Shown: positions 6,849 through 14,949 of the stretch, one piece after another
Position numbering within the stretch: position 1 is the first letter of the stretch
How the letters are laid out: each line of letters opens with the position of its first letter
Origin: PALSA-243 sp963743705
GTDB taxonomy: Bacteria; Acidobacteriota; Terriglobia; Bryobacterales; Bryobacteraceae
Direction of reading: 5' to 3'
NCBI GenBank assembly: GCA_963743705.1
Contig: CAVUQS010000021.1
Location: 62,001-126,000 of the forward strand
DNA length: 64,000 nt
Translations under genes and position numbers: made by a program
The notes under the pieces: model-generated
Seen by the model: only the letters and a program-made list of their open reading frames with translations
Databases searched by the model: none
What the model was told of the DNA's origin: nothing

Positions 6849-9260
6849 ATGGATGCACCTGATTTCCGAACCGTTTTTGCAGGTGTGCGGCCCGCACGAG
6901 TTGCCGTCCTGGTCGATCAAGGGGATCCTGAGTGGCAGGATACCTGTCGCCGGATTATTGAGTGCTTCGCCTCGACGTGGGGTGGCAAGTACAGCATCAT
7001 AGTTCCGATTGACGGGTTGAAGATTAATTCCCTGTTCTGGAACATGCTCGAGGCATTCGACCCAGACTACATATGTGAATACACTAAGACCGGTCTGGAT
7101 TGGAAGATAGGCCGGCCGAAAGAATATGAAGATTTGCTCCAACGGACTTTACAACGGGAATATCCGAATCAAACGCCGCCGGCCGGTGCCCGTGCGGCGA
7201 TCGAACGTGCGCTATCTCAAGGTCAGATTCAAACCGTTGGGATCACGCCGGAGCTAGGGAAGGAACTAAAAGCGCGTCTATCGCCCTTCTATTTTGAAGA
7301 CCGCGTGATCGAGTATACGTCTGAAGCCCGTTCCGCACCCGATTATCCATTGACAGCCCTCTCGGTGATCCTGTCCCACTCCCAACATTCGGACAGACTT
7401 GTCGTAACAAGCAACGGCATCGATGGTATCCCATCCCTCTGGGTGGAATCGATCTTAGGGGGTATGTATTCGGAACAAATGGACCGAATCGCAGCATGCG
7501 GCGTTCGCGTTGAACAGATGACTCTTGGCACAGCGAATGTTTTCGAACTCATGGCCGCACAGGTAGGCCGCGACAGACGAGCGCCACCGGATTACATTGC
7601 GTGCAGCCCTTTCCATTTCTCCATGACCGCGCTCAGCGAATACCGCTCGCTGACCGAGCGCACCTGGGAGCTACCCGCAACGGTGGTTGCAGGCTCCACG
7701 TTTCAAGATTTTGCGCTCTACTTCGGTCTATCGCGCGTCCGGCCGCGTGTTTGCTGGCTCCTACCGTTGTGGCTGGATGCGTTTAAGGCGGCTAAGGCGC
7801 GGGCTCAGGGCGGCGGCGGAGCTATTCTGCCCACCGAACAACATGCAAGAGCACTTGCGCAGGCGCTCATCAGTGCGTTGGCCGGGCGCGAGATCAAGAA
7901 AATCGATTTCGTCAGCGCCTCTTTGGACGACACTGCACTTACCAGTGTCATTGAGGACCTAGACGCGGGTTCCGGTCACGCTGCCGGAGCGATCAAATCG
8001 CATGGGCGTGTCCACGAGAGCCCCCGGGAACTCTTCATTCACCCTCGGGTCGTTTTTAATACTGACAACTTTGCCATACCCACCACACAGCAAGTCCTGG
8101 AGGGTAAGGCAGTGGGCTTCTTCCCAACTCCGAAACCGAAGGGCTTCACTACCATCGTGCCTTATGAACACCGATGGATCACAGAGCTTCGGGTGGAGGG
8201 GCTCACCTACCCACGCCACCCAGCTTTGGGCAAATGGCTCGTCAGCCACCGCATGCTCGGGACTCAGGAGGCACGGACCGGGAAGCAGGGCCTTTGCTAT
8301 TTTTGCCCGAGCACGGCCTATTTTGGCGGCGATGTGGACACCATCTTACTTCGGCCGGAGCTCCGCGTCCCTCAAGCGGAAGCCGTATTTCAGAGACTGG
8401 CAGAATCCGTTGGCGCGTCATGCAAACTCTCTGACAAAGGATTCTTCTCGCTGGATGTGGTACGGAAGATGGGGGGGTTGGAGTATGCCGCGGCACTTAT
8501 CCGCGAGCCTCGACACTTTGCCGTCTTGGAGGCGTACCTAGCGGACGCCAAAAGCCACTCCACGGTCGGGCGGTACCTTACTTCGAGTTCAAGGAGGTAC
8601 CTGAGTCTGGCCGATGTTTCAACTATCCTAGGGAGCGCCCCTGAGGCCGTCTCACTTATCGACGTGTTGGTCGGCAGCGGGCTTATGCGTAGGGGTGTCG
8701 TTTTAAAATGTAAATACTGCCGGACGGCAGACTGGTTTGCAATGGCAGATCTCGCCGATGAGCTCGATTGCAAGAGGTGCACCCGCACCCAAACGATTGG
8801 GAGCAAGCAAACACTCGGGCAAGCCGAGCCCGTCTGGTATTACCAGTTGGATGAAATTGCATACCTGGGAATTCGGAACGATATGCGCGTGCCGCTTCTG
8901 GCGCTCGACTACCTGCGACGAAAAGCCACTTCGTTCTCGTATGCGGGTGAATTTGAGTTATCGAGACCGAACGAGCCAATACCATTTATTGAAATCGATC
9001 TGTGCTGTATCTGTGATGGCACACTTACGGTTGGGGAGGCGAAGGCGACCGAGCGAATTGAAGGTGGCGGTAAGCGTGAAAGACGATGCCTGGCCAAGTA
9101 TCGTGAGGCGGCAACGCTTCTAGGAGCACGACGGTTTGTTCTTGCGACCTCGAAAGCTTGGTCTGCAGAGACCGTAGCGAATGCCAAAACGGCATTCGCG
9201 GGCACAAACGTGGACATCACGTGCCTTGAAGGAACGCAGATCTTAAGCGCAACCTCGTAG
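6849..9260 (+). CDS. Orphan ~803-aa protein with zinc ribbon and PD-(D/E)xK-like nuclease motif
   Basis: I do not recognise this as a named family. Two parts can be interpreted. A zinc ribbon runs from CKYC (Cys621/Cys624, counting from the ATG at 6849) to CKRC (Cys641/Cys644). A C-terminal motif, EID (Asp717) then GEAK (Glu730, Lys732), has the D-x12-ExK layout of PD-(D/E)xK nucleases. The first ~600 residues contain RPARVAVLVDQGDPEW and FWNMLEAFDPDYI near the start and a central Cys pair, CYFC. ATGs at 6831 and 6849 and a GTG at 6699 are possible starts; none has a strong ribosome-binding site. It converges on an anti-phage dCTP deaminase, which supports a defence role by context only. Coding bias is less GC-extreme than neighbouring housekeeping genes, consistent with transfer. 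Confidence 0.7.
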   Translation: MDAPDFRTVFAGVRPARVAVLVDQGDPEWQDTCRRIIECFASTWGGKYSIIVPIDGLKINSLFWNMLEAFDPDYICEYTKTGLDWKIGRPKEYEDLLQRTLQREYPNQTPPAGARAAIERALSQGQIQTVGITPELGKELKARLSPFYFEDRVIEYTSEARSAPDYPLTALSVILSHSQHSDRLVVTSNGIDGIPSLWVESILGGMYSEQMDRIAACGVRVEQMTLGTANVFELMAAQVGRDRRAPPDYIACSPFHFSMTALSEYRSLTERTWELPATVVAGSTFQDFALYFGLSRVRPRVCWLLPLWLDAFKAAKARAQGGGGAILPTEQHARALAQALISALAGREIKKIDFVSASLDDTALTSVIEDLDAGSGHAAGAIKSHGRVHESPRELFIHPRVVFNTDNFAIPTTQQVLEGKAVGFFPTPKPKGFTTIVPYEHRWITELRVEGLTYPRHPALGKWLVSHRMLGTQEARTGKQGLCYFCPSTAYFGGDVDTILLRPELRVPQAEAVFQRLAESVGASCKLSDKGFFSLDVVRKMGGLEYAAALIREPRHFAVLEAYLADAKSHSTVGRYLTSSSRRYLSLADVSTILGSAPEAVSLIDVLVGSGLMRRGVVLKCKYCRTADWFAMADLADELDCKRCTRTQTIGSKQTLGQAEPVWYYQLDEIAYLGIRNDMRVPLLALDYLRRKATSFSYAGEFELSRPNEPIPFIEIDLCCICDGTLTVGEAKATERIEGGGKRERRCLAKYREAATLLGARRFVLATSKAWSAETVANAKTAFAGTNVDITCLEGTQILSATS

Positions 9261-9416
9261 ACTTCGCCCAAAGGTAGGTGTCTGGATCAACTATAGTTCG
9301 CGATGGCGTTGAGGGTCATACCCAGATCAATCTCATTCACAGCGGTCCTCGAGGCTGCGTCGGCATGGTCGACTGATGGGCCGCCGGGGACACGGCATGG
9401 ACGAACGCTGACGATA

Positions 9417-9611
9417 TTATTGACCCTTAACTGGCGCCTTGGGTGCTATCTCAACAGCCATTGCTTTCTCGTTAGAAGTGCATGACAACCCTTGTCCAGC
9501 TTGTTCTCTAGTCGCAAAACCAGCCTCAACCTTCATAGAGATAGGCCAGTTTCGCACGTCGGCGTCGACTCTTACAAATTGACGGTTGAGCCAATTTTTT
9601 CGCAAACTCAT
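9417..9611 (-). CDS. Small ORF, 64 aa, translationally coupled to the dCTP deaminase gene
   Basis: The ATG (9609-9611) overlaps the TGA of the upstream deaminase gene as ATGA, and GGAGGA lies about nine bases before it inside the end of that gene, an excellent ribosome-binding site. The product begins MSLRKNWLNRQFVRVDADVR, is basic at its start and has no membrane segment. I do not recognise the family. The overlap and Shine-Dalgarno argue that it is translated with the deaminase and could be a partner or regulator. A plus-strand frame over the same bases (9303-9485) has no such support. Confidence 0.5.
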   Translation of the reverse strand: MSLRKNWLNRQFVRVDADVRNWPISMKVEAGFATREQAGQGLSCTSNEKAMAVEIAPKAPVKGQ

Positions 9612-11185
9612 TTACTCGATTCCTCCGGCGCTAGGCCTTTCTTTACCATTTCGTTTTTGAAGTCCTTGAACTCCTTTTGTTCAGCAGCCATCCTCGCAAC
9701 GCTATATTCAGGAATATTTGGGAGAGACCCGGATCGACGCCATGCCTTGACAGTGCCGTCTTTGTTCTTCCTCCTTCGTCCGGCCAACGCAAAGAGGTCC
9801 GAGTAGCGTGTTGGGGCTATACCGACAAAAGGTTCAAACGGAACTTTGTCACCGCATTGTCCCTCTCCATCGACAACAATCGAGTCCGAATAGAGTTCTC
9901 CTACAAGACTCTTCGCGTATGGTTCGAGATAAACGACGCGTTTGATCCCCGCTGCTACGATGTGCTTGGCACAGTCATGGCAGGGAAATGTTGTCGTGTA
10001 AAGGACACAGTCTTTAGTTGGGACACCGTGTCTCGCTGCGTCGGTTATCACGGTCATTTCGGCGTGAACGGCGCGCACAAAATCGATTGTGCTCGTAAAT
10101 TGGGCACCCTTCATTATTGGCTGTTCGCCATCCCGCAGCACCTCTTTGACCATTTCGGTTACATGCGTTGTCTTTTTAGACTCGGCAAGCCACTGATTTC
10201 TTTGTAGGCGGTCCAGTATATCCGCAAGTAGGTTCTCCCTCATCCCGTCGCTGGTGTCATATCCACTACGAAAATCGCGCCCATCAAATGAATCGTCGTC
10301 CCAATATAGGCCGCCGCCAAATTTCGGCACCTCGTTGACTCCTAGTCCGATGACTGTCCCATCGCCTCGGCACAACGCCGCGCCGACTTGCCGAGCAAGC
10401 GAGGCAGAGCGAAATGCTGCACCATTGGCACAGAACATGCCTTGTTCGTCTTTCGCGGGCGTATGAAAAGTATTCCCGAATAGGAGTTCAATGAAGCGTG
10501 AAAGCGATTCAGTCATCCTTGTTTCTTGGGTCGAGTCCACGATAATGTCCGCCAACGGGAACGTATCCCGTACGTTCTGGCCGGAATCTCCCGATTCTGC
10601 TTCATCTCGTTTTAATAATCTCTCCGCCTCTATGACGTGCTCCGAGATCTTGTTGCTAAAATGCGACTCCGCAATCTTAGTTGCAACGCTTTGAAGGCGC
10701 TTAGCCCTGGGCGCATGCGCTCCAACCAAGAAAAATGTTGGTCCGTAAATTTTACGAAGCGTCTCGACCTCTTTCGGACGTTTCAATGATCTTAGGACGT
10801 GAGCAAATCGGGGAATGGACACGTTGGCGTCACCCACAACCGCGTCCCGCGTATCAGCAATCGCACCGATACCGAGAAGGGCGACGGCATCGTTTCGTTC
10901 GAGGACTTCACAGAATTTATTACCTGCCGTCATATGGAGGTCGACCACCTGATCGAAAGGGCCGTCCGTGAGAAGGGACCAGGGGTCCTTCGGGACATCA
11001 CGCATCAGTAGGCTGAGACGATGAACTTCACTTTTGTACTCCACTTGGCTCAATACGTCCTGTAGCACGCGGCCCACCAGATCGAGATCGGTTCCGAGGG
11101 GGCCAACCAGACCGAAGACGAGTTCCGGGCCTTTCGGCCTCTCTGCTGCTTCTTGCAACATTATTCGAGTCTTAGTTTTATACAT
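9608..11185 (-). CDS. Anti-phage dCTP deaminase (DCD/AvcD type)
   Basis: The 525-aa product has the two-part layout of anti-phage deoxycytidylate deaminases. An N-terminal P-loop-like domain starts with ELVFGLVGPLGTDLDLVG, in which the usual GK(S/T) is replaced. A C-terminal cytidine/deoxycytidylate deaminase domain carries the zinc ligands His374 and catalytic Glu376 in VHAEM, and Cys402/Cys405 in PCHDC. In characterised relatives, infection activates the enzyme to deplete dCTP/dCMP and starve phage replication. The frame runs up to a TTG at 11212, but the ATG at 11185 follows AAAGGAAAA and is preferred. An AT-rich near-palindrome lies about 40 bases upstream. The gene overlaps a 64-aa downstream ORF by four bases. 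Confidence 0.85.
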   Translation of the reverse strand: MYKTKTRIMLQEAAERPKGPELVFGLVGPLGTDLDLVGRVLQDVLSQVEYKSEVHRLSLLMRDVPKDPWSLLTDGPFDQVVDLHMTAGNKFCEVLERNDAVALLGIGAIADTRDAVVGDANVSIPRFAHVLRSLKRPKEVETLRKIYGPTFFLVGAHAPRAKRLQSVATKIAESHFSNKISEHVIEAERLLKRDEAESGDSGQNVRDTFPLADIIVDSTQETRMTESLSRFIELLFGNTFHTPAKDEQGMFCANGAAFRSASLARQVGAALCRGDGTVIGLGVNEVPKFGGGLYWDDDSFDGRDFRSGYDTSDGMRENLLADILDRLQRNQWLAESKKTTHVTEMVKEVLRDGEQPIMKGAQFTSTIDFVRAVHAEMTVITDAARHGVPTKDCVLYTTTFPCHDCAKHIVAAGIKRVVYLEPYAKSLVGELYSDSIVVDGEGQCGDKVPFEPFVGIAPTRYSDLFALAGRRRKNKDGTVKAWRRSGSLPNIPEYSVARMAAEQKEFKDFKNEMVKKGLAPEESSK

Positions 11186-11225
11186 TTTTCCTTTGCTGCC
11201 AACGCCACACAACCAATTGTGCCGA

Positions 11226-11283
11226 TTGTAAATATATATACAACATGTGGCGGTGGCTAGCTGACGCCGCGGATTTTATCCGC
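11226..11283. promoter_or_regulatory. Divergent intergenic region with operator-like palindromes
   Basis: TTGTAAATATATATACAA (11226-11243) is an 18-bp near-palindrome with one mismatched pair, sitting about 40 bases upstream of the deaminase ATG and AT-rich against a GC-rich background; it could be a promoter core, an operator, or both. GCGGAT-TTT-ATCCGC (11269-11283) is a perfect 6-bp hairpin about 50 bases before the TIR gene ATG. No regulator is identified. Confidence 0.4.
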
Positions 11284-11332
11284 AGCTCGCGTCCAGAGAA
11301 GTGATCGGACTTAGACGCTATACTGCTTTCTG

Positions 11333-12421
11333 ATGCGGCGGGGGGTCTTTTTATCTTACGCGCGGGAGGACGAAAAGCTTGCCACTGAGCTGGTCGAACA
11401 ACTCGGTCGCGAAGCCCCGGACGTTCCCGTCACGCTGGATCGCCTGTTCATGGAAGGCGGCGTTGATTGGTGGAAACAGGCCGCGAAAGCGATCGATTCG
11501 GTTGAGTTTCTTGTCCTGTTGGTGACTCCGGCGGCGATTGCGTCCGGCAATGTCGAGAAAGAGTGGCGGTATGCGCGGCAGCAAGGGGTCTGCGTGTATC
11601 CGGTGAAAGGGGCGCCGGACGCGGAGCTGCGGTTTTCGAAGATGCCGCGGTGGATGAGCAAGGCGCACTTCTTCGACCTCGATAAGGAATGGCCGACCTT
11701 CGTTGCCCATCTGCGGAAAGGCTGCGACACGCCGCGCGTGCCGTTCATGGCGCCGGAGGTCCCAGCGCATTTTGTCGAGCGGCTCATTGAATACGAGGCA
11801 CTGAAGAACCTGCTAATGAATCCGGAGCGCAGCCAACCGGTGGCGATCACGACGGCGTTGGCGGGCGCGGGCGGCTTCGGGAAAACGACGCTGGCAGCGG
11901 CGCTGTGTCATGACGACGATATCGTGCAGAACTTCGATGACGGGATCCTGTGGGTCACGCTGGGGCAAACGCCGGACGTGATGGGGAGCCTGCTCACGGC
12001 CTATGCGGCGCTGACGGGCGAGCGGCCGGCATTTCGGCAGCCTGGAAGATGCGGCGTTTCAACTGGGCCAGAGGCTGGAGCAGCGGACCTGCCTGCTGGT
12101 GATCGACGATGTGTGGGACGCGGCACATCTGCGTCCGTTTCTGCGGGGCGGGAAATCTTCGGCGCGGCTGTTCACGACGCGGGACGCGAATATCGCGGCG
12201 GAGGCGGCGCGCGTGCTGGTGGACGAGATGCGCGGGGACGAGGCGGTGGCGCTGCTGACGCGGGGCGTGCCGGGGCTTGCTGCCAGCGCGGCGCGGGATC
12301 TGGCGCGGCGGCTGGGCGAGTGGCCGCTGGCGCTCGAACTGGCGGCGGCGATGATGCGCGAGCGCATCCGGCAAGGCGAATCGGCGGGGCGCGCGGCGGA
12401 GCGACTGGCGAAGATTATTGA
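11333..12421 (+). CDS. Open 5' segment of the TIR/NB-ARC gene
   Basis: This is the piece readable without correction. Residues 1-125 form the TIR domain and about 155-240 carry the start of the NB-ARC domain with Walker A at GAGGFGKTT. The protein is meaningful only to about base 12033; there an extra T in ATTT moves the true frame to +1, and the remaining ~130 residues, rich in Gly/Ala/Arg, are out-of-frame noise. Confidence 0.5.
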   Translation: MRRGVFLSYAREDEKLATELVEQLGREAPDVPVTLDRLFMEGGVDWWKQAAKAIDSVEFLVLLVTPAAIASGNVEKEWRYARQQGVCVYPVKGAPDAELRFSKMPRWMSKAHFFDLDKEWPTFVAHLRKGCDTPRVPFMAPEVPAHFVERLIEYEALKNLLMNPERSQPVAITTALAGAGGFGKTTLAAALCHDDDIVQNFDDGILWVTLGQTPDVMGSLLTAYAALTGERPAFRQPGRCGVSTGPEAGAADLPAGDRRCVGRGTSASVSAGREIFGAAVHDAGREYRGGGGARAGGRDARGRGGGAADAGRAGACCQRGAGSGAAAGRVAAGARTGGGDDARAHPARRIGGARGGATGEDY

Positions 12422-12860
12422 ACGCAAGGGGCCAGGGGCGCTGGCGGATTCGACGGCTGAGCGGCAGCACCGCACGGTTTCGGACGTGCTCGAGGCGAGC
12501 CTTGAACTGCTGGATGGCGCGGGGCGCCGGCGATTGGCGGAGTTAGCCATCTTTCCCGAGGACGCGGCGATTCCGTTAGCTGCGGCGGCCGCGGTTTGGG
12601 AACTGGACGAACTGGATGCGGAAGACCTGGCGCGGCGGCTGGCGCAGTTGTCTCTGGTGAAGCTCGATCTGGGACGCAGCGTGCTGCGGCTGCACGACGT
12701 GATGCGAGCTTGGCTGGAGGGGCAACTTGAGGGCGAGCCAGGAGGTCCATTCGCGGCTGGTGAATGCATGGACGGATTGGCGCGCGCTGCCGGATCTGCC
12801 GGGCGAGTATGCGTGGCGGTGGCTGGCGTGGCATCTGATGAAGGCGGGGCGGAAGGATGA
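12099..12860 (+). CDS. Open middle segment of the same STAND gene (NB-ARC helical part)
   Basis: In this frame Walker B is read as VIDDVWD, followed by ARLFTTRD, GVPGLAASAA, RRLGEWPLALELAAAMM and AELAIFPEDAAIPL, the usual order in NB-ARC ATPases (sensor, GxP motif, winged helix). The true frame reaches upstream to about 12034 and leaves this one near 12730, so the ATG at 12099 is internal and not a real start. Confidence 0.4.
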   Translation: MIDDVWDAAHLRPFLRGGKSSARLFTTRDANIAAEAARVLVDEMRGDEAVALLTRGVPGLAASAARDLARRLGEWPLALELAAAMMRERIRQGESAGRAAERLAKIIERKGPGALADSTAERQHRTVSDVLEASLELLDGAGRRRLAELAIFPEDAAIPLAAAAAVWELDELDAEDLARRLAQLSLVKLDLGRSVLRLHDVMRAWLEGQLEGEPGGPFAAGECMDGLARAAGSAGRVCVAVAGVASDEGGAEG

Positions 12861-13265
12861 CCTGGAGCGAACGCTTTGGGACCCGCGGTGGATGCAGGCC
12901 AAACTGAAGGCGGCTGGGGTCAACGCGCTGATTGGGGATTACGAGCACCTGAAGCCCTCGGCGGACGTGGAATTGTTGCAAGGAGCACTGCGGCTTTCGT
13001 CCATGTGCTGACGGCGGATGCGGAGCAGTTTGCCTCGCAAATGACGGGGCGACTGTTGCCGCACGCCGGAGTTGAGGCGATCGAGCGGTTTAGCGCCGAG
13101 GTTGCGGCTGCGGCACCAGGCGCTGGCTTCGGCCGCTGTACCCGGCCCTGCATCCCCCTGGCACCGCACTGCTGCGCACGCTGGAGGGCCACTCTAATGC
13201 GGTCCGTAGCGTGGCAGTAACGGCGGACGGGAAGCGCGCGGTTTCCGCCTCTCGATGACAAAACG

Positions 13266-14780
13266 CTGAAACTGTGGGACCTGGAAACCGGCCAGGCGCT
13301 GCGCACACTGGAGGGCCACACTAATTCGTGACTGGCGTGGCGGTGACGGCGGACGGGAAACGCGCGGTTTCCGCCTCTTGAGGACAAAACACTGAAGGTG
13401 TGGGACCTGGAAACCGGCCAGGCGCTGCGGACGCTGCAGGGCCACTCTGATTCCGTCAGTGGCGTGGCGGTGACGCGGACGGCAAGCGAGCGATTTCCGC
13501 CTCTTTTGACGGCACGCTGAAGGTGTGGGACCTGGAAACCGGCCAGGCGTTGCGCACGCTGCAGGGCCACTCTGCTTCTGTCCATGGCATAGCGATAACC
13601 GCAGACGGGAAGCGCGTGGTTTCCGCCTCCGGGGATGGCACGCTGAAGGTGTGGGACCTGGAAACCGGACAGGCACTGCACACACTTCAGGGTCACTCTA
13701 ATCGTGTCACTGGCGTGGCGGTGACCGAGGACGGGAAGCGCGCGGTTTCCGCCTCTTGGGACAACACACTGAAGGTTTGGGACCTGGAAACCGGCCAGGC
13801 CCTGCGCACGCTGCAAGGGTCACTCTGATTCCGTCAATGGCGTGGCGGTGACGGCGGACGGGAAGCGCGCGGTTTCCGCCTCTGAGGACCACATGCTGAA
13901 GATATGGGATCTGGAGACCGGCCATGCGCTGCGCACGCTGCAAGGGCCACTCTGCATGCTGTCAATGGCGTGGCGGTGACAGCGGACGGGAAGCGCGCGG
14001 TTTCCGCCTCTGAAGACAACACGCTAAAAGTATGGGACCTGGAAACCAGCCACGCGTTGCGCACGCTGGAGGGCCACTCCGATTCCGTCAATGGCGTGGC
14101 GGTGACAGCGGACGGCAAGCGCGCGGTTTCCGCCTCTGATGACAACACCCTCAAGGTGTGGGACCTGGAAACCGGCCAGGCGCTGCGCACGCTGGACGGC
14201 CACTCGTCTTATGTCGGTGGCGTGGCGGTGACGGCGGACGGGAAGCGCGCGGTTTCCGCCTCTGGGGACCGCACGCTGAAGGTGTGGGACCTGGAAACCG
14301 GCGAGGCACTGCGCACGCTGCAGGGCCACTCCGATTCTGTCAATGGCGTGGCGGTGACGGCGGACGGGAAGCGCGCGGTTTCCGCCTCTGATGACCAAAC
14401 GCTGAAGGTTTGGGACCTGGAAACCGGGCACGCCCTGCGCACGCTGGAGGGCCACTCTTCTGTTTGTCAGTGGCGTAGCGGTGAGGCGGACGGTACCCGC
14501 GCGGTTTCCGCCGCTTGGGACAAGACGCTAAAGGTGTGGGACCTGGAAACCGGGCAGGCGCTACGCACGCTGGTGGGCGAGTCAGTTTGTGTCAACGCCG
14601 TGGCGGTGACGGCGGACGGCAAGCGCGCGGTTTCCGCCTCTGAAGACAACACGCTGACGATCTGGGACCTGGAAACCGGCCGCGCGATGCGCACGTTGGA
14701 GGGCCACTCTGATTGGGTCAACGGCGTGGCGGTGACAGCGGACGGGAAGCGCGCGGTTTCCGCCTCCTGGGACCACACGG
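13266..14780 (+). repeat. Twelve tandem 126-bp WD40-encoding repeats
   Basis: Units start at 13266, 13392, 13517, 13643, 13769, 13896, 14024, 14150, 14276, 14402, 14528 and 14654. Most are exactly 126 bases; departures to 125, 127 or 128 mark indels. Each encodes one 42-residue WD40 blade of the type LKVWDLETGQALRTLQGHS. DNA identity between units is very high, with variation concentrated just after GHS and before the next LK, the positions that would line the propeller surface. A partial unit precedes the array and a degenerate one follows. Confidence 0.85.
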
Positions 14781-14803
14781 CTGAAGGTGTGGGACCTGAG
14801 TAG
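13904..14803 (+). CDS. Open WD40 segment of the STAND gene
   Basis: The longest uninterrupted WD40 stretch, about seven blades, each with the VWDLET core and GVAVTADGKRAVSAS strand. A short garbled patch near 14463-14482 is bounded by a +1 and a -1 change. An extra G near 14779 ends the frame early; the true frame continues to 14942. It has no start of its own and is part of the upstream gene. Confidence 0.5.
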   Translation: MGSGDRPCAAHAARATLHAVNGVAVTADGKRAVSASEDNTLKVWDLETSHALRTLEGHSDSVNGVAVTADGKRAVSASDDNTLKVWDLETGQALRTLDGHSSYVGGVAVTADGKRAVSASGDRTLKVWDLETGEALRTLQGHSDSVNGVAVTADGKRAVSASDDQTLKVWDLETGHALRTLEGHSSVCQWRSGEADGTRAVSAAWDKTLKVWDLETGQALRTLVGESVCVNAVAVTADGKRAVSASEDNTLTIWDLETGRAMRTLEGHSDWVNGVAVTADGKRAVSASWDHTAEGVGPE

Positions 14804-14949
14804 CGGCCACGCGCTCGCGACCTTCTACTGCGATGCGCGCGCGCTTTGCTGCGCTTTTGCGGGCGAGAATCGGATCGTCGCGGGCGATGCCGGGGGCCGC
14901 GTGTATTTTCTGGCGCTGGAGGAGCGCGGATCGGATTTGTGACCGCTCG

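Larger units (their letters stand above)
11333..14942 (+). pseudogene. TIR / NB-ARC / WD40 STAND ATPase gene, broken by ~14 single-base indels
   Basis: Restoring the frame gives a ~1,200-aa protein. It has a TIR domain (FLSYAREDEKLA; probable catalytic Glu in VEKEWRYARQ), an NB-ARC NTPase (Walker A GAGGFGKTT, Walker B LLVIDDVWD, MHD-like RLHDVMRAWL), a linker of the kind WLRPLYPALHPPG, and 12-13 WD40 repeats. It ends RIVAGDAGGRVYFLALEE with TGA at 14940-14942. Frame breaks are near 12033, 12730, 13001, 13110, 13253, 13328, 13379, 13475, 13818, 13945, 13955, 14463, 14482 and 14779. All are +1/-1, many at mononucleotide runs, and I saw no nonsense substitution. That pattern fits sequencing error better than decay. 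Such proteins are thought to sense infection through the repeats and consume NAD through TIR. Confidence 0.8.

Noticed and set aside
9303..9485. A 60-aa plus-strand ORF after the nuclease-like gene
   Set aside because: No ribosome-binding site and no conserved pattern; the opposite-strand ORF has the coupling signal.
11213..11332. An AvcI-like regulatory RNA upstream of the deaminase gene
   Set aside because: The gap is shorter than the known RNA and only two palindromes can be seen; no covariation or conserved motif supports it.
12876..13220. A separate 114-aa protein between the NB-ARC and WD40 parts
   Set aside because: Its middle, LTADAEQFASQMTGRLLPHA, is the linker of the STAND protein in a shifted frame, not an independent gene.
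13266..14780. Possible CRISPR array because of regular repeats
   Set aside because: The units are 126 bases, coding and contiguous without unique spacers; they encode WD40 blades.
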